DNA from: DAOPYU01 sp942493245
GTDB lineage: Bacteria > Sumerlaeota > Sumerlaeia > UBA8349
Direction of reading: 5' to 3'
NCBI GenBank assembly: GCA_942493245.1
Contig: OW818685.1
Span: 2,170,001 to 2,234,000 of the forward strand
DNA length: 64,000 nt
Both the position numbers and the translations under genes were made by a program. The notes beneath the pieces were generated by a model. That model saw only the letters and a list, made by a program, of their open reading frames with translations, had not been told where the DNA came from and searched no databases. Within the stretch, counting starts at the first letter, position 1, and the number at the start of each line of letters is the position of its first letter. Below, one piece after another: positions 45,094 to 54,900 of this stretch.

Positions 45094-45264
45094 TAAATCT
45101 TTGGATTCAGTTGAAAATTGATTGGCATTTCCTGAAAAATAGCAGATGAGAAGGAACCATCCGGTTTCGCTGGTGTCTGTCTTGGGGTGGCCCCAGCGTG
45201 TTGGTGGGAGGAATTCCAGGAAAAGGTCCAAAATAGCATTTTCTCAGGCAAGGAGCGGGGTATT

Positions 45265-47763
45265 ATGAAAAAGAACAGAGTTGGAAATAGTGGGGTTATG
45301 CGTCTTCTTTTAGTGTTTTGCCTTGCGGCCTTCTGTGCCGGTGGGAACGCGCTGGCCCAGGGGATTCTGTACCTCCATGAGCCGGGTGTTCGGATTGAGG
45401 TGGATTCTTCGGTTCGTGAAGTGGCGATTCGCCCGGTTCCGCCCATCTCGCCCCGTCCTCCGGATCAGTCCCCGCATTGGGAGGCGCCCCAGGCCGAACT
45501 GGCCCGACTGAAGGTTGATGTCGAGATTCGCGACCAGGTTGCGGTGACCGAGTTGGATCAGGTGTTCCGCAACCCCTCGAACCGTCGGCTCGAGGGAACG
45601 TATCTGTTTCCCCTTCCGCCCGACGCCGCTGTCAAGGACATGAGTCTGTACATTGACGGCAAAGCGGTCGAGTGCGAGGTGGTGGAGGCTCAGAAGGCCC
45701 GGCAGATTTATGAAGGTATCGTCCGCAGCATGCGCGACCCGGCTCTGTTGGAGTATGTGGGCCGCGATCTGGTACGGCTGCGCATTTTCCCCATCGAACC
45801 GCTTCAGGAGCGCCGCGTGACATTCAAGTACAGTCAGGTGATGCGACGGGATTTCGACCTGTTTGTCTACTCCTACCCTCTCATCGCGCGCGATGGGGCG
45901 CAACGTCCCATTGGCGAGTTCGAATTGAAGGGGATGGTGGCGACGCAGTTGCCGATCACCTCGATCTATTCGCCCACGCACGATATCGTTCTGGATCGCC
46001 GAAACGACACCCAGGTGAAGTTTTCCTTCAATCAGAAAAACCAGCCGCCCCAGCGCGATTTCAAACTCTACATCGGGACGCACAAGAGTGAATTGGGCGC
46101 CGACCTGATCGCGTATCGCGACACCGATGGACCGGGTACCTTCATGTTGCTTCTGGCGCCTCAAATGCGCGGCGCCGAGCGGAAGACGATGCCCAAGGAT
46201 GTCACCTTTGTTTTCGACACGTCGGGTTCGATGGCGGGCGAGAAAATCAACCAAGCCAAAAATGCCTTGAAGTATTGTCTGAATTCCCTGCGTGAGCGGG
46301 ATCGGTTCCGTTTGATCCGGTTCAGCACCGATATTGAAGACTTCGCGAAGGAACCGTTGGAAGCCACAAAGGAGAATGTCCAGCGGGCGGTGAAATTTGT
46401 CGAGGATTTGCGCGCCACGGGCGGGACGGCCATTCGGGACGCCTTGGTGGCCGCGCTGGACAATCGGGCGGCTCAAAAAGAAGGACGCCCGCAGGTGCTC
46501 GTGTTCCTGACCGACGGTTTGCCCACTGTGGGCGAAACCAGTGTCGAGCGGATTGTGGAAGATGTGACCAAACGCAACGAGGCTCAGATACGGATTTTCT
46601 CTTTTGGCGTGGGGTATGGTGTCAACACGCGGTTGCTCGACACGGTTTCGGACAACAACGGCGGGGTGGCCGATTATGTGGCGCCCGAAGAGGACATCGA
46701 AGTCAAGGTCTCGAATTTTTTCAGCAAAATCGCCGATCCGGTCCTGACCGATGTCTCCCTTGATTTCCAGGGGATTGAGGTCTCCGACCTGTACCCGCGC
46801 CAGCTGCCGGACCTGTTCGCCGGTTCGCAGATCACCTTATTGGGGCACTACCGCGGCGATGGACCGGCCACGATACTGTTGAGCGGGAAGGTCTGTACGT
46901 CCGATTCGGACGAGCACTCTATCAAACTCGAAAAGAAGGTGTTCGAATATGAACTGCGCTTCCCCAGAGAATCGCGTGAGGCCGATTTTCTTCCTCGTCT
47001 CTGGGCGATCCGCCGCGTGGGGCACCTGATGGACGAGATCCGTAAGAATGGCGAGGAAACGGAACTGCGTGAAGAGGTCATTCGGTTGGGTAAGGAGTAT
47101 GCGATCGCCACACCGTACACGTCGCTCCTGGTGGTCGAAGATGATGCGGCGATCCAGGCCCAGGCACAACGGGTGGACAGCGCGCGTCCACAGATGGCGC
47201 CTGCCGCCGCCGGGGGGGCAGGGGGTGGTGAAAGCCGGAGATCTGGAGGATTCTTCTCCAGCCGTGCGAAAAGGGCTCCGGTTCAGGAGGGGCAGGCGGT
47301 GGCGATGGGGGCTCCGGAACGTGCCGTTTCGCAGGATCGGCCGGCTTTGGCGAAGGAGTCAATCTCACGGGCCGCCAATGTGGCTGATGGGGGCAGTCTG
47401 GCCGGAGATATGGCTGGGAAACCGGCCCAGATGGCGCTGAAGGCCGACACGGGCCAGGCGGCGGTCGAGGCCTCGAAGCAAACCCGCGCGATGAAGGAAA
47501 AAGTCCGGATCGAACCGGAAAACGCGGACACAAAAGGCCAGGTGAGACGCGTGTCGGGCCGGACGTTTTACCTCAAGAATGGCGTCTGGACGGACAGCCG
47601 GTTTGACGAGAAGCAGAAGACCGAAGACCTCGAATACGGTTCGCAGGCCTACTTTGACCTCCTGGCGAAGAATAAGGGGATGGGCGAATTCCTGGCGCTT
47701 GGAGAACAGGTGATCTTTGAGTTCCAGGGGAAATGGTATCGCGTCACCGCGCCGAAGAAATAG
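45265..47763 (+). CDS. Secreted VIT and von Willebrand A domain protein
   Basis: 832 residues from the ATG at 45265, which follows AAGGAG; the frame extends 26 codons further upstream without a ribosome site. Signal peptide about 1-32 (ending NALAQ). A VIT domain (about 60-200) is followed by a vWA domain (about 310-480) with an intact MIDAS motif DTSGS and downstream Thr and Asp (ATGGT, FLTDGLP). This is the layout of inter-alpha-trypsin-inhibitor heavy chain proteins, which in bacteria are usually periplasmic or outer-membrane binding proteins. The C-terminal quarter is Gly/Ala/Arg-rich and ends with a small conserved domain (RTFYLKNGVWTDS...). Function unknown. Confidence 0.85.
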   Translation: MKKNRVGNSGVMRLLLVFCLAAFCAGGNALAQGILYLHEPGVRIEVDSSVREVAIRPVPPISPRPPDQSPHWEAPQAELARLKVDVEIRDQVAVTELDQVFRNPSNRRLEGTYLFPLPPDAAVKDMSLYIDGKAVECEVVEAQKARQIYEGIVRSMRDPALLEYVGRDLVRLRIFPIEPLQERRVTFKYSQVMRRDFDLFVYSYPLIARDGAQRPIGEFELKGMVATQLPITSIYSPTHDIVLDRRNDTQVKFSFNQKNQPPQRDFKLYIGTHKSELGADLIAYRDTDGPGTFMLLLAPQMRGAERKTMPKDVTFVFDTSGSMAGEKINQAKNALKYCLNSLRERDRFRLIRFSTDIEDFAKEPLEATKENVQRAVKFVEDLRATGGTAIRDALVAALDNRAAQKEGRPQVLVFLTDGLPTVGETSVERIVEDVTKRNEAQIRIFSFGVGYGVNTRLLDTVSDNNGGVADYVAPEEDIEVKVSNFFSKIADPVLTDVSLDFQGIEVSDLYPRQLPDLFAGSQITLLGHYRGDGPATILLSGKVCTSDSDEHSIKLEKKVFEYELRFPRESREADFLPRLWAIRRVGHLMDEIRKNGEETELREEVIRLGKEYAIATPYTSLLVVEDDAAIQAQAQRVDSARPQMAPAAAGGAGGGESRRSGGFFSSRAKRAPVQEGQAVAMGAPERAVSQDRPALAKESISRAANVADGGSLAGDMAGKPAQMALKADTGQAAVEASKQTRAMKEKVRIEPENADTKGQVRRVSGRTFYLKNGVWTDSRFDEKQKTEDLEYGSQAYFDLLAKNKGMGEFLALGEQVIFEFQGKWYRVTAPKK

Positions 47764-47791
47764 GTCTCTCCCTGTTTTGAGAGGGGAACAG

Positions 47792-47834
47792 CAGATTCGG
47801 GCGTTTCGTCTTTTCGACGAAACGCCCGAATCTG
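47792..47834. terminator. 19-bp hairpin after the VIT/vWA gene, no U-run
   Basis: A perfect 19-bp stem (47792-47810 with 47816-47834) closed by TTTTC, 29 bases after the stop codon and 17 bases before the insertion element's target duplication. No T-run follows. Confidence 0.65.
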
Positions 47835-47850
47835 TTGGGGACACCCTGCA

Positions 47851-47855
47851 TTGAC
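47851..47855 (+). repeat. Target-site duplication, left copy (TTGAC)
   Basis: TTGAC directly precedes the left inverted repeat and is repeated immediately after the right one (49512-49516). Confidence 0.8.
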
Positions 47856-47879
47856 CCTAAAAACCGCAGTTGACTCTTG
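47856..47879 (+). repeat. Left terminal inverted repeat of the IS
   Basis: CCTAAAAACCGCAGTTGA opens the element; it pairs with the right end with mismatches at positions 10, 19, 20 and 22 of 24. Confidence 0.8.
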
Positions 47880-47911
47880 CTCTCGTTCTGCAAGTGTAGC
47901 AAACTGAGTGC

Positions 47912-49456
47912 ATGAACGAGAAAAATCTCCTCCCAACCCCTCACCCATTGGGTGACTCCAATGCGCCCGAGATCGAATCTCTGGTGGTGGACACTTTTGG
48001 CGGCCGGGTCCACGTGGAGTGGGCGCCCCAGGCGGCCGTGACGCCTCTGGGGCAATTGCCGTTCTTCATCGAGTTCCTCAAGACGGCCCGTCTTTTTGAT
48101 GCCTGGGTTCAGGATTGCCCGCTGGAGTACCACAGCCCCAATGCCCCGGCCAAGCGCGACATTCTGGGGACGACTCTGCTGTGTCTGCTGGCGGGTCACA
48201 CGCGCTACGCTCACATCGCGGCGATTCGGGCCGATGGGGTGAATCCGGAATTGCTCGGCATGTCGAAGGTGGCCAGCGAGGACTCGGTGCGCCGGGCGTT
48301 TCAGGCCGTTGATGGGGAGGAGTGCGCGCTCTGGCAGACCGCTCACCTGCGGCGCTGTTACGAACCGTTGCTTTTCGAGCCGTGGATTCTGGATCTGGAC
48401 ACGACGGTCAAGCCCCTCTACGGCCGTCAGGAAGGGGCCGTGAAGGGCTACAACCCGCAGAAACCGGGCCGTCCCTCGCACACGTACCACACCTACTTTC
48501 TGGCCAACCTGCGCCTGGTGCTCGACGTCGAGGTGCAGCCGGGCAACCGGACGGCGGCGAAGTACACGAGCCCCTCGTTCTTCTCCTTTCTCGACACCCT
48601 GTCCCCCGAACAGCGGCCGGTTTTCGTGCGCGGCGACTGCGCCTTTGGTAACGACGCGGTCATGCGCGAGTGCGAGAAACGGGGACAGCCTTACTTGTTC
48701 AAGTTGCGCCAGACTCAGAAAGTACGGGGGCTGATCGAGAAACTCTTTGCCCGCGAGGTGTGGGAGGACGCGGGCCAGGGCTGGGAGGGCGTGGAGTCGC
48801 GGCTGCGCCTGAGCGGCTGGGAGCGCGAGCGCAAGGTCGTCGTCCTGCGTCGGCGCCTGAAAGGCGATCTGCTTCTGGCCAACCGCCCACAACCAGGACA
48901 GTTGGAACTGGCTTTTGTCGAGACACTCGAGACGGTGGGCCCGTACGAGTACGCCGTACTGGTGACGGACCTCGCGGGCGAAATCCTCACGTTGGCGCAG
49001 CACTACCGGGACCGGGCGGACTGCGAGAACGTCTTCGATGAGTTGAAGAACCAGTGGGGCTGGGGCGGTTTCACGAGTCGGGACCAGAAACGCTGCCAGA
49101 TCATGGCGCGCCACACGGCGCTGGTTTACAACTGGTGGTCGCTGTTCGCGCGCCTGGCCCTGCCCGACAAACACCACGAGGCGCAGACCAGCCGCCCGCT
49201 TCTTCTGCACGCCGTGGGCAAGCAGACGCAACACGCCGGTCAGACCACGCTGACCCTGACGAGCCTGCATGCCGAGTCGGCCTCCATCCGCAAAGTTTTG
49301 CGCGGTTTGACGGGCTTTTTCCTGCACCTTCGCAAGGCTGCGGAGCAGTTGGATTGGACTGAGCGCTGGCGGCTGATTTTGAGCCGCGCCTTCGTCGTCT
49401 TTCTGAAAGGAAGACTCCTCGGCGTACCGGGAAAACCCGCCCTCGGATGCACTTGA
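47912..49456 (+). CDS. IS1380-family-like DDE transposase
   Basis: 514 residues. The DDE nuclease has its first Asp in WILDLDTTVKPLYG, the second in FVRGDCAFGND, and the Glu in YRDRADCENVFDELKNQW, which is the YREN-like motif of the IS4/IS1380 group. KGYNPQKPGRPSH is a further IS1380 hallmark. The frame is intact with no internal stop, so the element could still be active. The ATG at 47912 lies 56 bases inside the left end; no strong ribosome site is visible, as is common for transposases. Confidence 0.88.
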   Translation: MNEKNLLPTPHPLGDSNAPEIESLVVDTFGGRVHVEWAPQAAVTPLGQLPFFIEFLKTARLFDAWVQDCPLEYHSPNAPAKRDILGTTLLCLLAGHTRYAHIAAIRADGVNPELLGMSKVASEDSVRRAFQAVDGEECALWQTAHLRRCYEPLLFEPWILDLDTTVKPLYGRQEGAVKGYNPQKPGRPSHTYHTYFLANLRLVLDVEVQPGNRTAAKYTSPSFFSFLDTLSPEQRPVFVRGDCAFGNDAVMRECEKRGQPYLFKLRQTQKVRGLIEKLFAREVWEDAGQGWEGVESRLRLSGWERERKVVVLRRRLKGDLLLANRPQPGQLELAFVETLETVGPYEYAVLVTDLAGEILTLAQHYRDRADCENVFDELKNQWGWGGFTSRDQKRCQIMARHTALVYNWWSLFARLALPDKHHEAQTSRPLLLHAVGKQTQHAGQTTLTLTSLHAESASIRKVLRGLTGFFLHLRKAAEQLDWTERWRLILSRAFVVFLKGRLLGVPGKPALGCT

Positions 49457-49487
49457 GCGACAAACACCGGCGCCCAAGGCCCTTGAT

Positions 49488-49511
49488 CAGGGTTCAACTG
49501 CTGTTTTTAGG
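49488..49511 (-). repeat. Right terminal inverted repeat of the IS
   Basis: Ends in CTGTTTTTAGG; its complement opens CCTAAAAACAGCAGTTGA, matching the left end. Confidence 0.8.
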
Positions 49512-49516
49512 TTGAC
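49512..49516 (+). repeat. Target-site duplication, right copy (TTGAC)
   Basis: Identical to 47851-47855 on the other side of the element. Confidence 0.8.
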
Positions 49517-49527
49517 TTTTTTTGTTT

Positions 49528-51813
49528 CTACTCGGGTTTCTCCGGTTGGGTTCCATACAATGCGAGTGGATCGAAGCGGGTGATTTGTGTGGCGGCGGAC
49601 CAGGCGATGCCGCGCAGGAGCAGGGCGCGGAAAACCGGGTCGTTGAACGACCAATTGTAGTGGCCGGGGATACAGACAAAGACGCGGCCCTTGTTTTCCT
49701 CGCGGCTCCAGAACATGGGTTGGGGCTGGCCGTCCTCGTTGGCCGTGGCGAGCACTTGGATGCGCGATGGATCGCCCTGGAGTTTCCAGTAGGTTTCGTC
49801 GTGCAGCGAGATTTTAGAAAAGGGGAGACCCTGCCAGAGCCAGTTATCTTCTTTCCCCGTCTTGTCCAGATCGAGCAGACCGTGGCGGTATTTTCCTTCT
49901 TTCGGTTCCCACGTCAGGCCAATACGGCGGGTAACGTCCTCAATGTTGCCGGGTGCGTCCACGGCGTAGTGGATAAAGACCATGCCACCGCCGCGCGCGA
50001 AATAGGCGTCCACGGCTGGGTTGAGCGATTTTTCCCAGGCCATGTGGCGGAACCAGACGATCGTGTTGGCTGTTTCGAGGTCGGACGATGTGGGCTGTTC
50101 CCAGGACTGCGTCACGCGGACGTTTGGGGACTGGGCAAGGAGCGTGGTCCAGGCGGAGAGCCAGGCAGGGTAGTCGTGTTCGCCCGGGCCGTGGTCTTTG
50201 AGACCGGCGACGAGGACGATGTGGAGGGGTTTGGCATCCTGAGGTTTTTCGTTGGACGCGAGCAGGCCTTTGACCTGATCCCAGGGACGGACGGGGGGAA
50301 TGTCGGCTTTCATGGAATCGGGGACGGGCATCAGCGTGGTTTTTCCTGTGGTGAGGCGCAAAGCGATTTCCCCGTCGTAGTCGGGCGATTTGAGGGTACA
50401 GGTTCCCTCTTTGTGCTGAATCGTCTCGGTTTTTTCCGTGGCGCCGGTTTTGATGTTGATCCATTGCGCGGTGTAGTGCCCGGCTGGAATTTTAAGGGCG
50501 AGGTTGGCCTGTTTGCCTCCGTTTAGATAGAGAGCATAGGCGGTTCCTTCGGCGGCGAGGACGCGCGCGGTGGCTTTTTCCGGAAGGCCTCCCTGGATCA
50601 CGCTGTTGTCCGGTTTCATGTGGATGAAGTCGAAACTGTGGATGAAATTCCGCAGGACGGCGAGTTGTTTCCGAAACTCGACCCCGCCGGTTCCGGGCGC
50701 TTCGATTTTGTCGTCCCCCGCCTCATGGCCGACGGAGAAAGAGTAGTCCAGGTTGTCGTAGGCGCCGCCTCCGGCCAGAACGAAGTCCCACGCTTCGGTG
50801 ACGTAGGGTTTGGGATCGCTCCCGGCGAAGCCGGTTTCGTCGTCCGAGATCACGCGGTTGAGGGCGTAGTTTTCGGCCACGGCTTTTGGGGGCTTGGCGT
50901 AGTGGAAATTGAGGATCGAGACGAGCGGGTTGGGGTTTTCTACCTTGGCGGATTCGTTGGCAATATTCTGGGCGATGAGGTGTTTCTGCTTGAGGCCGGC
51001 GGCGGTTTCGGCTTCGGAGATGACCTGAGCGATGCGGGCCTGCCAGTCGAGCGTGACCCCGCCAAAGTACGGTTCGTTACAAATCTCGTAGTAGAGGTTG
51101 TCGAAGTCTTTGAGTTCCTGAACGACTTTTCGAACCAGGTCTTCCTGAAGTTTCTGGAGGTCGGCGTGTTTGAGGGTATAGACTTCCTCGCGCTTGGCCT
51201 TGCCGATACCGTTGACATTGTTGTTTGCGTTCATGGGGCTGATGGCCCACATGCTGTCCTCGTAGAAGGGACAGAAGAGAACAAACTCAACCACAATCCC
51301 GCGATTGGAGGCTTCCGTGACGAATTCGCGCAGGCGTTTGAAGTACTCGGGGTTCCATTGAGTCAAGTCGAACTTGTTGCCACCGCCGGGGTATCCCGCT
51401 TCCGAACTGCGCGCCCAGGGACAGAGCAGTTTGCCATCGAGCGGGGCGAGCGTGTTACGCTTGATGCCGAAGTTTCCGGGCGCTTCGCAATAGGCGCCAC
51501 TGAAGGTCCGGGTCAGGTTCAAACCATCCCGTTCTAACGTGGTGAGGTATTTCTTAAAGTCGAAGTCGCGGTTGAGAACGGCGCCATAGTGCTCGCCCGA
51601 GGTGATGAGAACGACCGGTCTGCTGCGCCAGAGGAAGTAGTGGGGGTTGTCGGGATGGAGTTGGATGGGGTCTGCCGCGCCAACAAGGGAGGAAAGACTC
51701 TGAAGACACAGCACAAAAAGGGCGCAGAGGAAGAGAATGCGGAGAGGGGAGGAGTACACATGGGAGCTGGGTCCGTTTGACACGTTTTCAGAAATTCCGA
51801 CTGATTCAGACAT
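49528..51813 (-). CDS. Secreted clan-A-like glycoside hydrolase fused to a ThuA domain
   Basis: 761 residues from the ATG at 51813 (AAGGAGA upstream); the open frame extends 69 codons further without a ribosome site. A signal or anchor helix lies at about 24-47. Residues about 50-420 resemble GH5-like/DUF4038-type (beta/alpha)8 hydrolases, with a probable acid/base Glu247 in ICNEPYFGG and nucleophile Glu326 in ISDDETGF. A small beta domain (about 440-520) follows, then ThuA (about 545-755: HIVLVAGLKDHGPGEHDYP, GGGMVFIHYAVDA, PMFWSREENKGRVFVCIPGHYNWSF). ThuA is a class-I-glutamine-amidotransferase-like fold linked to trehalose and keto-sugar use. The fusion suggests one periplasmic protein that cleaves a glycan and processes the product. 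Confidence 0.8.
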   Translation of the reverse strand: MSESVGISENVSNGPSSHVYSSPLRILFLCALFVLCLQSLSSLVGAADPIQLHPDNPHYFLWRSRPVVLITSGEHYGAVLNRDFDFKKYLTTLERDGLNLTRTFSGAYCEAPGNFGIKRNTLAPLDGKLLCPWARSSEAGYPGGGNKFDLTQWNPEYFKRLREFVTEASNRGIVVEFVLFCPFYEDSMWAISPMNANNNVNGIGKAKREEVYTLKHADLQKLQEDLVRKVVQELKDFDNLYYEICNEPYFGGVTLDWQARIAQVISEAETAAGLKQKHLIAQNIANESAKVENPNPLVSILNFHYAKPPKAVAENYALNRVISDDETGFAGSDPKPYVTEAWDFVLAGGGAYDNLDYSFSVGHEAGDDKIEAPGTGGVEFRKQLAVLRNFIHSFDFIHMKPDNSVIQGGLPEKATARVLAAEGTAYALYLNGGKQANLALKIPAGHYTAQWINIKTGATEKTETIQHKEGTCTLKSPDYDGEIALRLTTGKTTLMPVPDSMKADIPPVRPWDQVKGLLASNEKPQDAKPLHIVLVAGLKDHGPGEHDYPAWLSAWTTLLAQSPNVRVTQSWEQPTSSDLETANTIVWFRHMAWEKSLNPAVDAYFARGGGMVFIHYAVDAPGNIEDVTRRIGLTWEPKEGKYRHGLLDLDKTGKEDNWLWQGLPFSKISLHDETYWKLQGDPSRIQVLATANEDGQPQPMFWSREENKGRVFVCIPGHYNWSFNDPVFRALLLRGIAWSAATQITRFDPLALYGTQPEKPE

Positions 51814-51910
51814 GACAATCTCCTTTTGTACCGCTGGATATGGGCTTCTTAATGCAGTCCCCGAATCGGGTGACGTTCGATGGTTTATTGCACGAGTCTT
51901 CCTTTTACGG

Positions 51911-51940
51911 GCAGGCCGAACACGGACGTGTTCGGCCTGC
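51911..51940 (-). terminator. Hairpin closing the type II secretion operon, no U-run
   Basis: A perfect stem gcaggccgaacac/gtgttcggcctgc (51911-51923 with 51928-51940, loop GGAC) lies 34 bases after the gspD stop on the minus strand. No U-run follows. Confidence 0.55.
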
Positions 51941-51973
51941 TGGAGAATGTGTCGGAGCGAGAGGAGGCCTCTA

Positions 51974-54900
51974 TCAGTTTTGCAGGACCGTTTGAGATCC
52001 CGTCGTGGGCATGGCTTCATTCATCAAGGCTCGAATCTCGTCTGTGTGGCGAGTGGCCTCGTTTGGACGTTGTGTGACGACCGGGGTGAGGAGAACATAG
52101 ACTTTGCTCTCGATCTCCTGCTCATCTCTGTTCTGGAAAATGCGTCCTACGACAGGAATGTCACCGAGAAGGGGCATTCTGCGTATCACCTCTTTCTTGG
52201 TGTCCAGCGCGATCCCCCCCATGACGACTGTGGCGTTGTTGTTGACCGCGACTTCCGTTTCGTACTGCCGTTCCTGGATGTTGTCACCGATGAGCAGTTG
52301 GGAGGTTTTCATATAGATGGTCATGACAACGGTGTCGGAGGTGTTGATATGGGGGGTAATTTCGAGTGTGATACCGACCTTGGTGGGTTTCAGGATGTCC
52401 TGAACGCCTCCCTGGGGTGTGGTGTTGGTGCCCTCTCGGCGCATGATATCATCGCCCGCAAAGATACGCCCGACCTTGTTGTTGCTGATATAGACATCGG
52501 TCTTGGAGTGGAAGTTGGAATCCAGGTTTTTGTCCAGCAACTGAAGGAGCAGGGCCATGTTGACGTTGGCGCCAATGATACCTTTTCCTGAAGCGAGCGA
52601 ATTGGTGTAGGCACCCCCGTTGAAAAGGGTTCCGCCGTATTTGAGCGCGTCCCCGGCTCCATTGGACGCGAACGTATCGAAAATCTCGAGTCCGGTCAGG
52701 ACTTTTATGGCCCCGTCAAGGTCCTCGGCGGAATAGAGGCTGGGATCGGGTGTCCAGCGCAATCCCACCTGGACGTTTTTCTCTTTTCGGATCTCAAGCA
52801 CGCGCGCCGTCACCTGTACCTGGGGTTCGTTACAGTCGAGTTTTGTAATGAGATCTTCTATGACGGGGACGTTATGGCCCGCGGTTGTGACGAGGAGCGA
52901 GTTGGTACGCACGTCTGGAACAAAACGGACCTGGCCGATGAGGTTGCTGACCTGACGATCTTCAGCCTGACGAGTGTCGCTCCACCAGCCGCCGAAGAAA
53001 AGCTCGCTTGCGGCTGAGGTAGTCCGGAAGGCGCCTGGGCCTTCACTGTCCGTATCCTGCTGTCCCCGGTTCTGTTGGGGCAATTGGGCGCCCTGGACGG
53101 GTTTTCCGAACAAGGCGTTGAGCTCGGAGGCGAGTTCGGCGGCGATGGCGTGTTTGAGGGCGATGACGACTGTGTTGGCCAACTCTGGATTGGGATGGTC
53201 TATTTCCCGGACGACTTCGTCTATGATCTCATAGTTCGCCTTGTTATTGGTCATGGCGATGATCGAATTGGTGTTGGCGTCGGCAGAGAAAGTCACCTTC
53301 CCGGAAAGGCGACCGACGGCCGATTGGGTCCGGGCATTGGGACGCCAGCGGTAGGAGTCGTAGGAGTCGCCACTGTTATTGCGATCGCTGAAGATGTTGT
53401 TGAGCACCTTCTCCATTTCGACGGCGTCCCCATTCTTGATCTTGTAGATGCGGGGCAAGACGTCGGCCTTCTGGATCGGCTGGTCAATCTGGGCGATGAG
53501 CGATTCGATGAGTTCGAACTCGGAAGGGGGGGCCAGGACCATGATGGTGTTGGTGCGACCGACCGGAACGAATTTGACCTCTTTCTCGGAACTGAAGTCG
53601 TAGCCGCTGCGCCCTCCCCCGTAACCGTAGTCGTAATTGAACAGCCCGTAATCCGAATATCCACGTCGCGGATTGAGCGACCCGTAGAGTTCGCTCAGTT
53701 CATCGGCGGTTTCCTGAGAGTCGAGGTATTGCAGTTCGAAGGAACGCGTTTCGCGCGGCTGCGATTTTTCGGTGTCCAGTTTGGCCACGAGTTCCTGGAC
53801 AATCTTGAAATTCTCATCCGAACAAACAACGATCATCGCTTCGTCCGAACCTGACGGGATGACCTGTACCTGGTCTTTTTCCGATTTTGCTTTGCGGGCG
53901 GGGAAGAGTTCCATGATGGCCGCCGTGAGATTGCGGACGTTGGCATATTGTACATCGAGGATATGGATTTTGGCGTCCAGGGGTTTGTCGGCATCGAGTT
54001 GGCGTACCAGTTCCTGGACAATCGCGTAGTTTTCTTCGGAAGCCGTGACAAGGAGCGTGTTGTTGATGCCCGCTGCAATTTGAACTCGGTCGCGCTCGGC
54101 CATGTTGGGACGGTTGCGGAAGAGCGGAGTGAGAGCTTCGGCAACATCGTCCGGTTTGGCGCGTTCGAGGGTGATGACGTGAAACTTGGATTCCTGGGGG
54201 CGTTCGTTGTCAATTTCCAGAATCAGTTTCTCAATGATTTTGAAGTTTTCCTCGGAACACATGACAACAAGTTTGTCGTTGCCGGGCACGGCGCTGAACT
54301 CGACACGGTCCTTCTCGGCCTGGTTGCGGCGCGTGCGGAACATCGGAGTGAGCGCCTCCACCGCTTCGTCCGGATCGATCCGCGTGAGGTTGACGATGTG
54401 GGGTTGGATTTCGAGAGGCTTCTCTTGATCGAGTTGCTGGATAAGAGGCTCGATGACTTCGAAGTTTTCGTCGGAACAGACAACGATCGCGGTGTCCATG
54501 ATACCTGCCGGGAAGATGACAACGCGATCTTTTTGCGCCAGGTTGGGTTTAACGGGGAAGAGGCGGGTAATGGTTTCCGAGACAAGTAATGGGTCGGCGC
54601 GCAGAATCGAGACGATGTGGGGTTTGACCTCGGGGATTTCTTTGGCGTCGAGTTGCTTGACCAGGTTTTCCACGACTTTGAAGTTTTCTTCGGAGGAGAC
54701 AACCAGAAGGCCGTTGTGCTGCGCGGTGGGGATGAGTTCGACCTTGTCCTTTTCGGCCAGGTTCCGCTTGCCCGTAAAGAGAGGCATGATGGATGCGACC
54801 AGGTTGGTCACATCGGCGCGTTCGACCGGAACGACTCGAATATCGCGTTCCTTGGGTTTCTCCTGGTCAAGCTGGGTGATGAGTTCCTGGACGACTTTAA

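Larger units (their letters stand above)
47856..49511 (+). mobile_element. Complete IS1380-family-like insertion sequence
   Basis: The element is 1656 bases. Terminal inverted repeats beginning CCTAAAAAC match at 20 of 24 positions (47856-47879 and 49488-49511), and a 5-bp target duplication TTGAC flanks both ends. It encodes a single intact transposase of 514 residues. Length, CC ends and 4-5-bp duplication agree with what is known of IS1380. It sits between the 3' ends of two convergent genes, 11 bases beyond the stop codon of the glycoside hydrolase gene, and breaks neither. Confidence 0.85.

Noticed and set aside
47744..49477. A 577-codon open frame on the minus strand across the insertion element
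   Set aside because: It is antisense to an intact DDE transposase and crosses the IS left end, with no recognisable domain.
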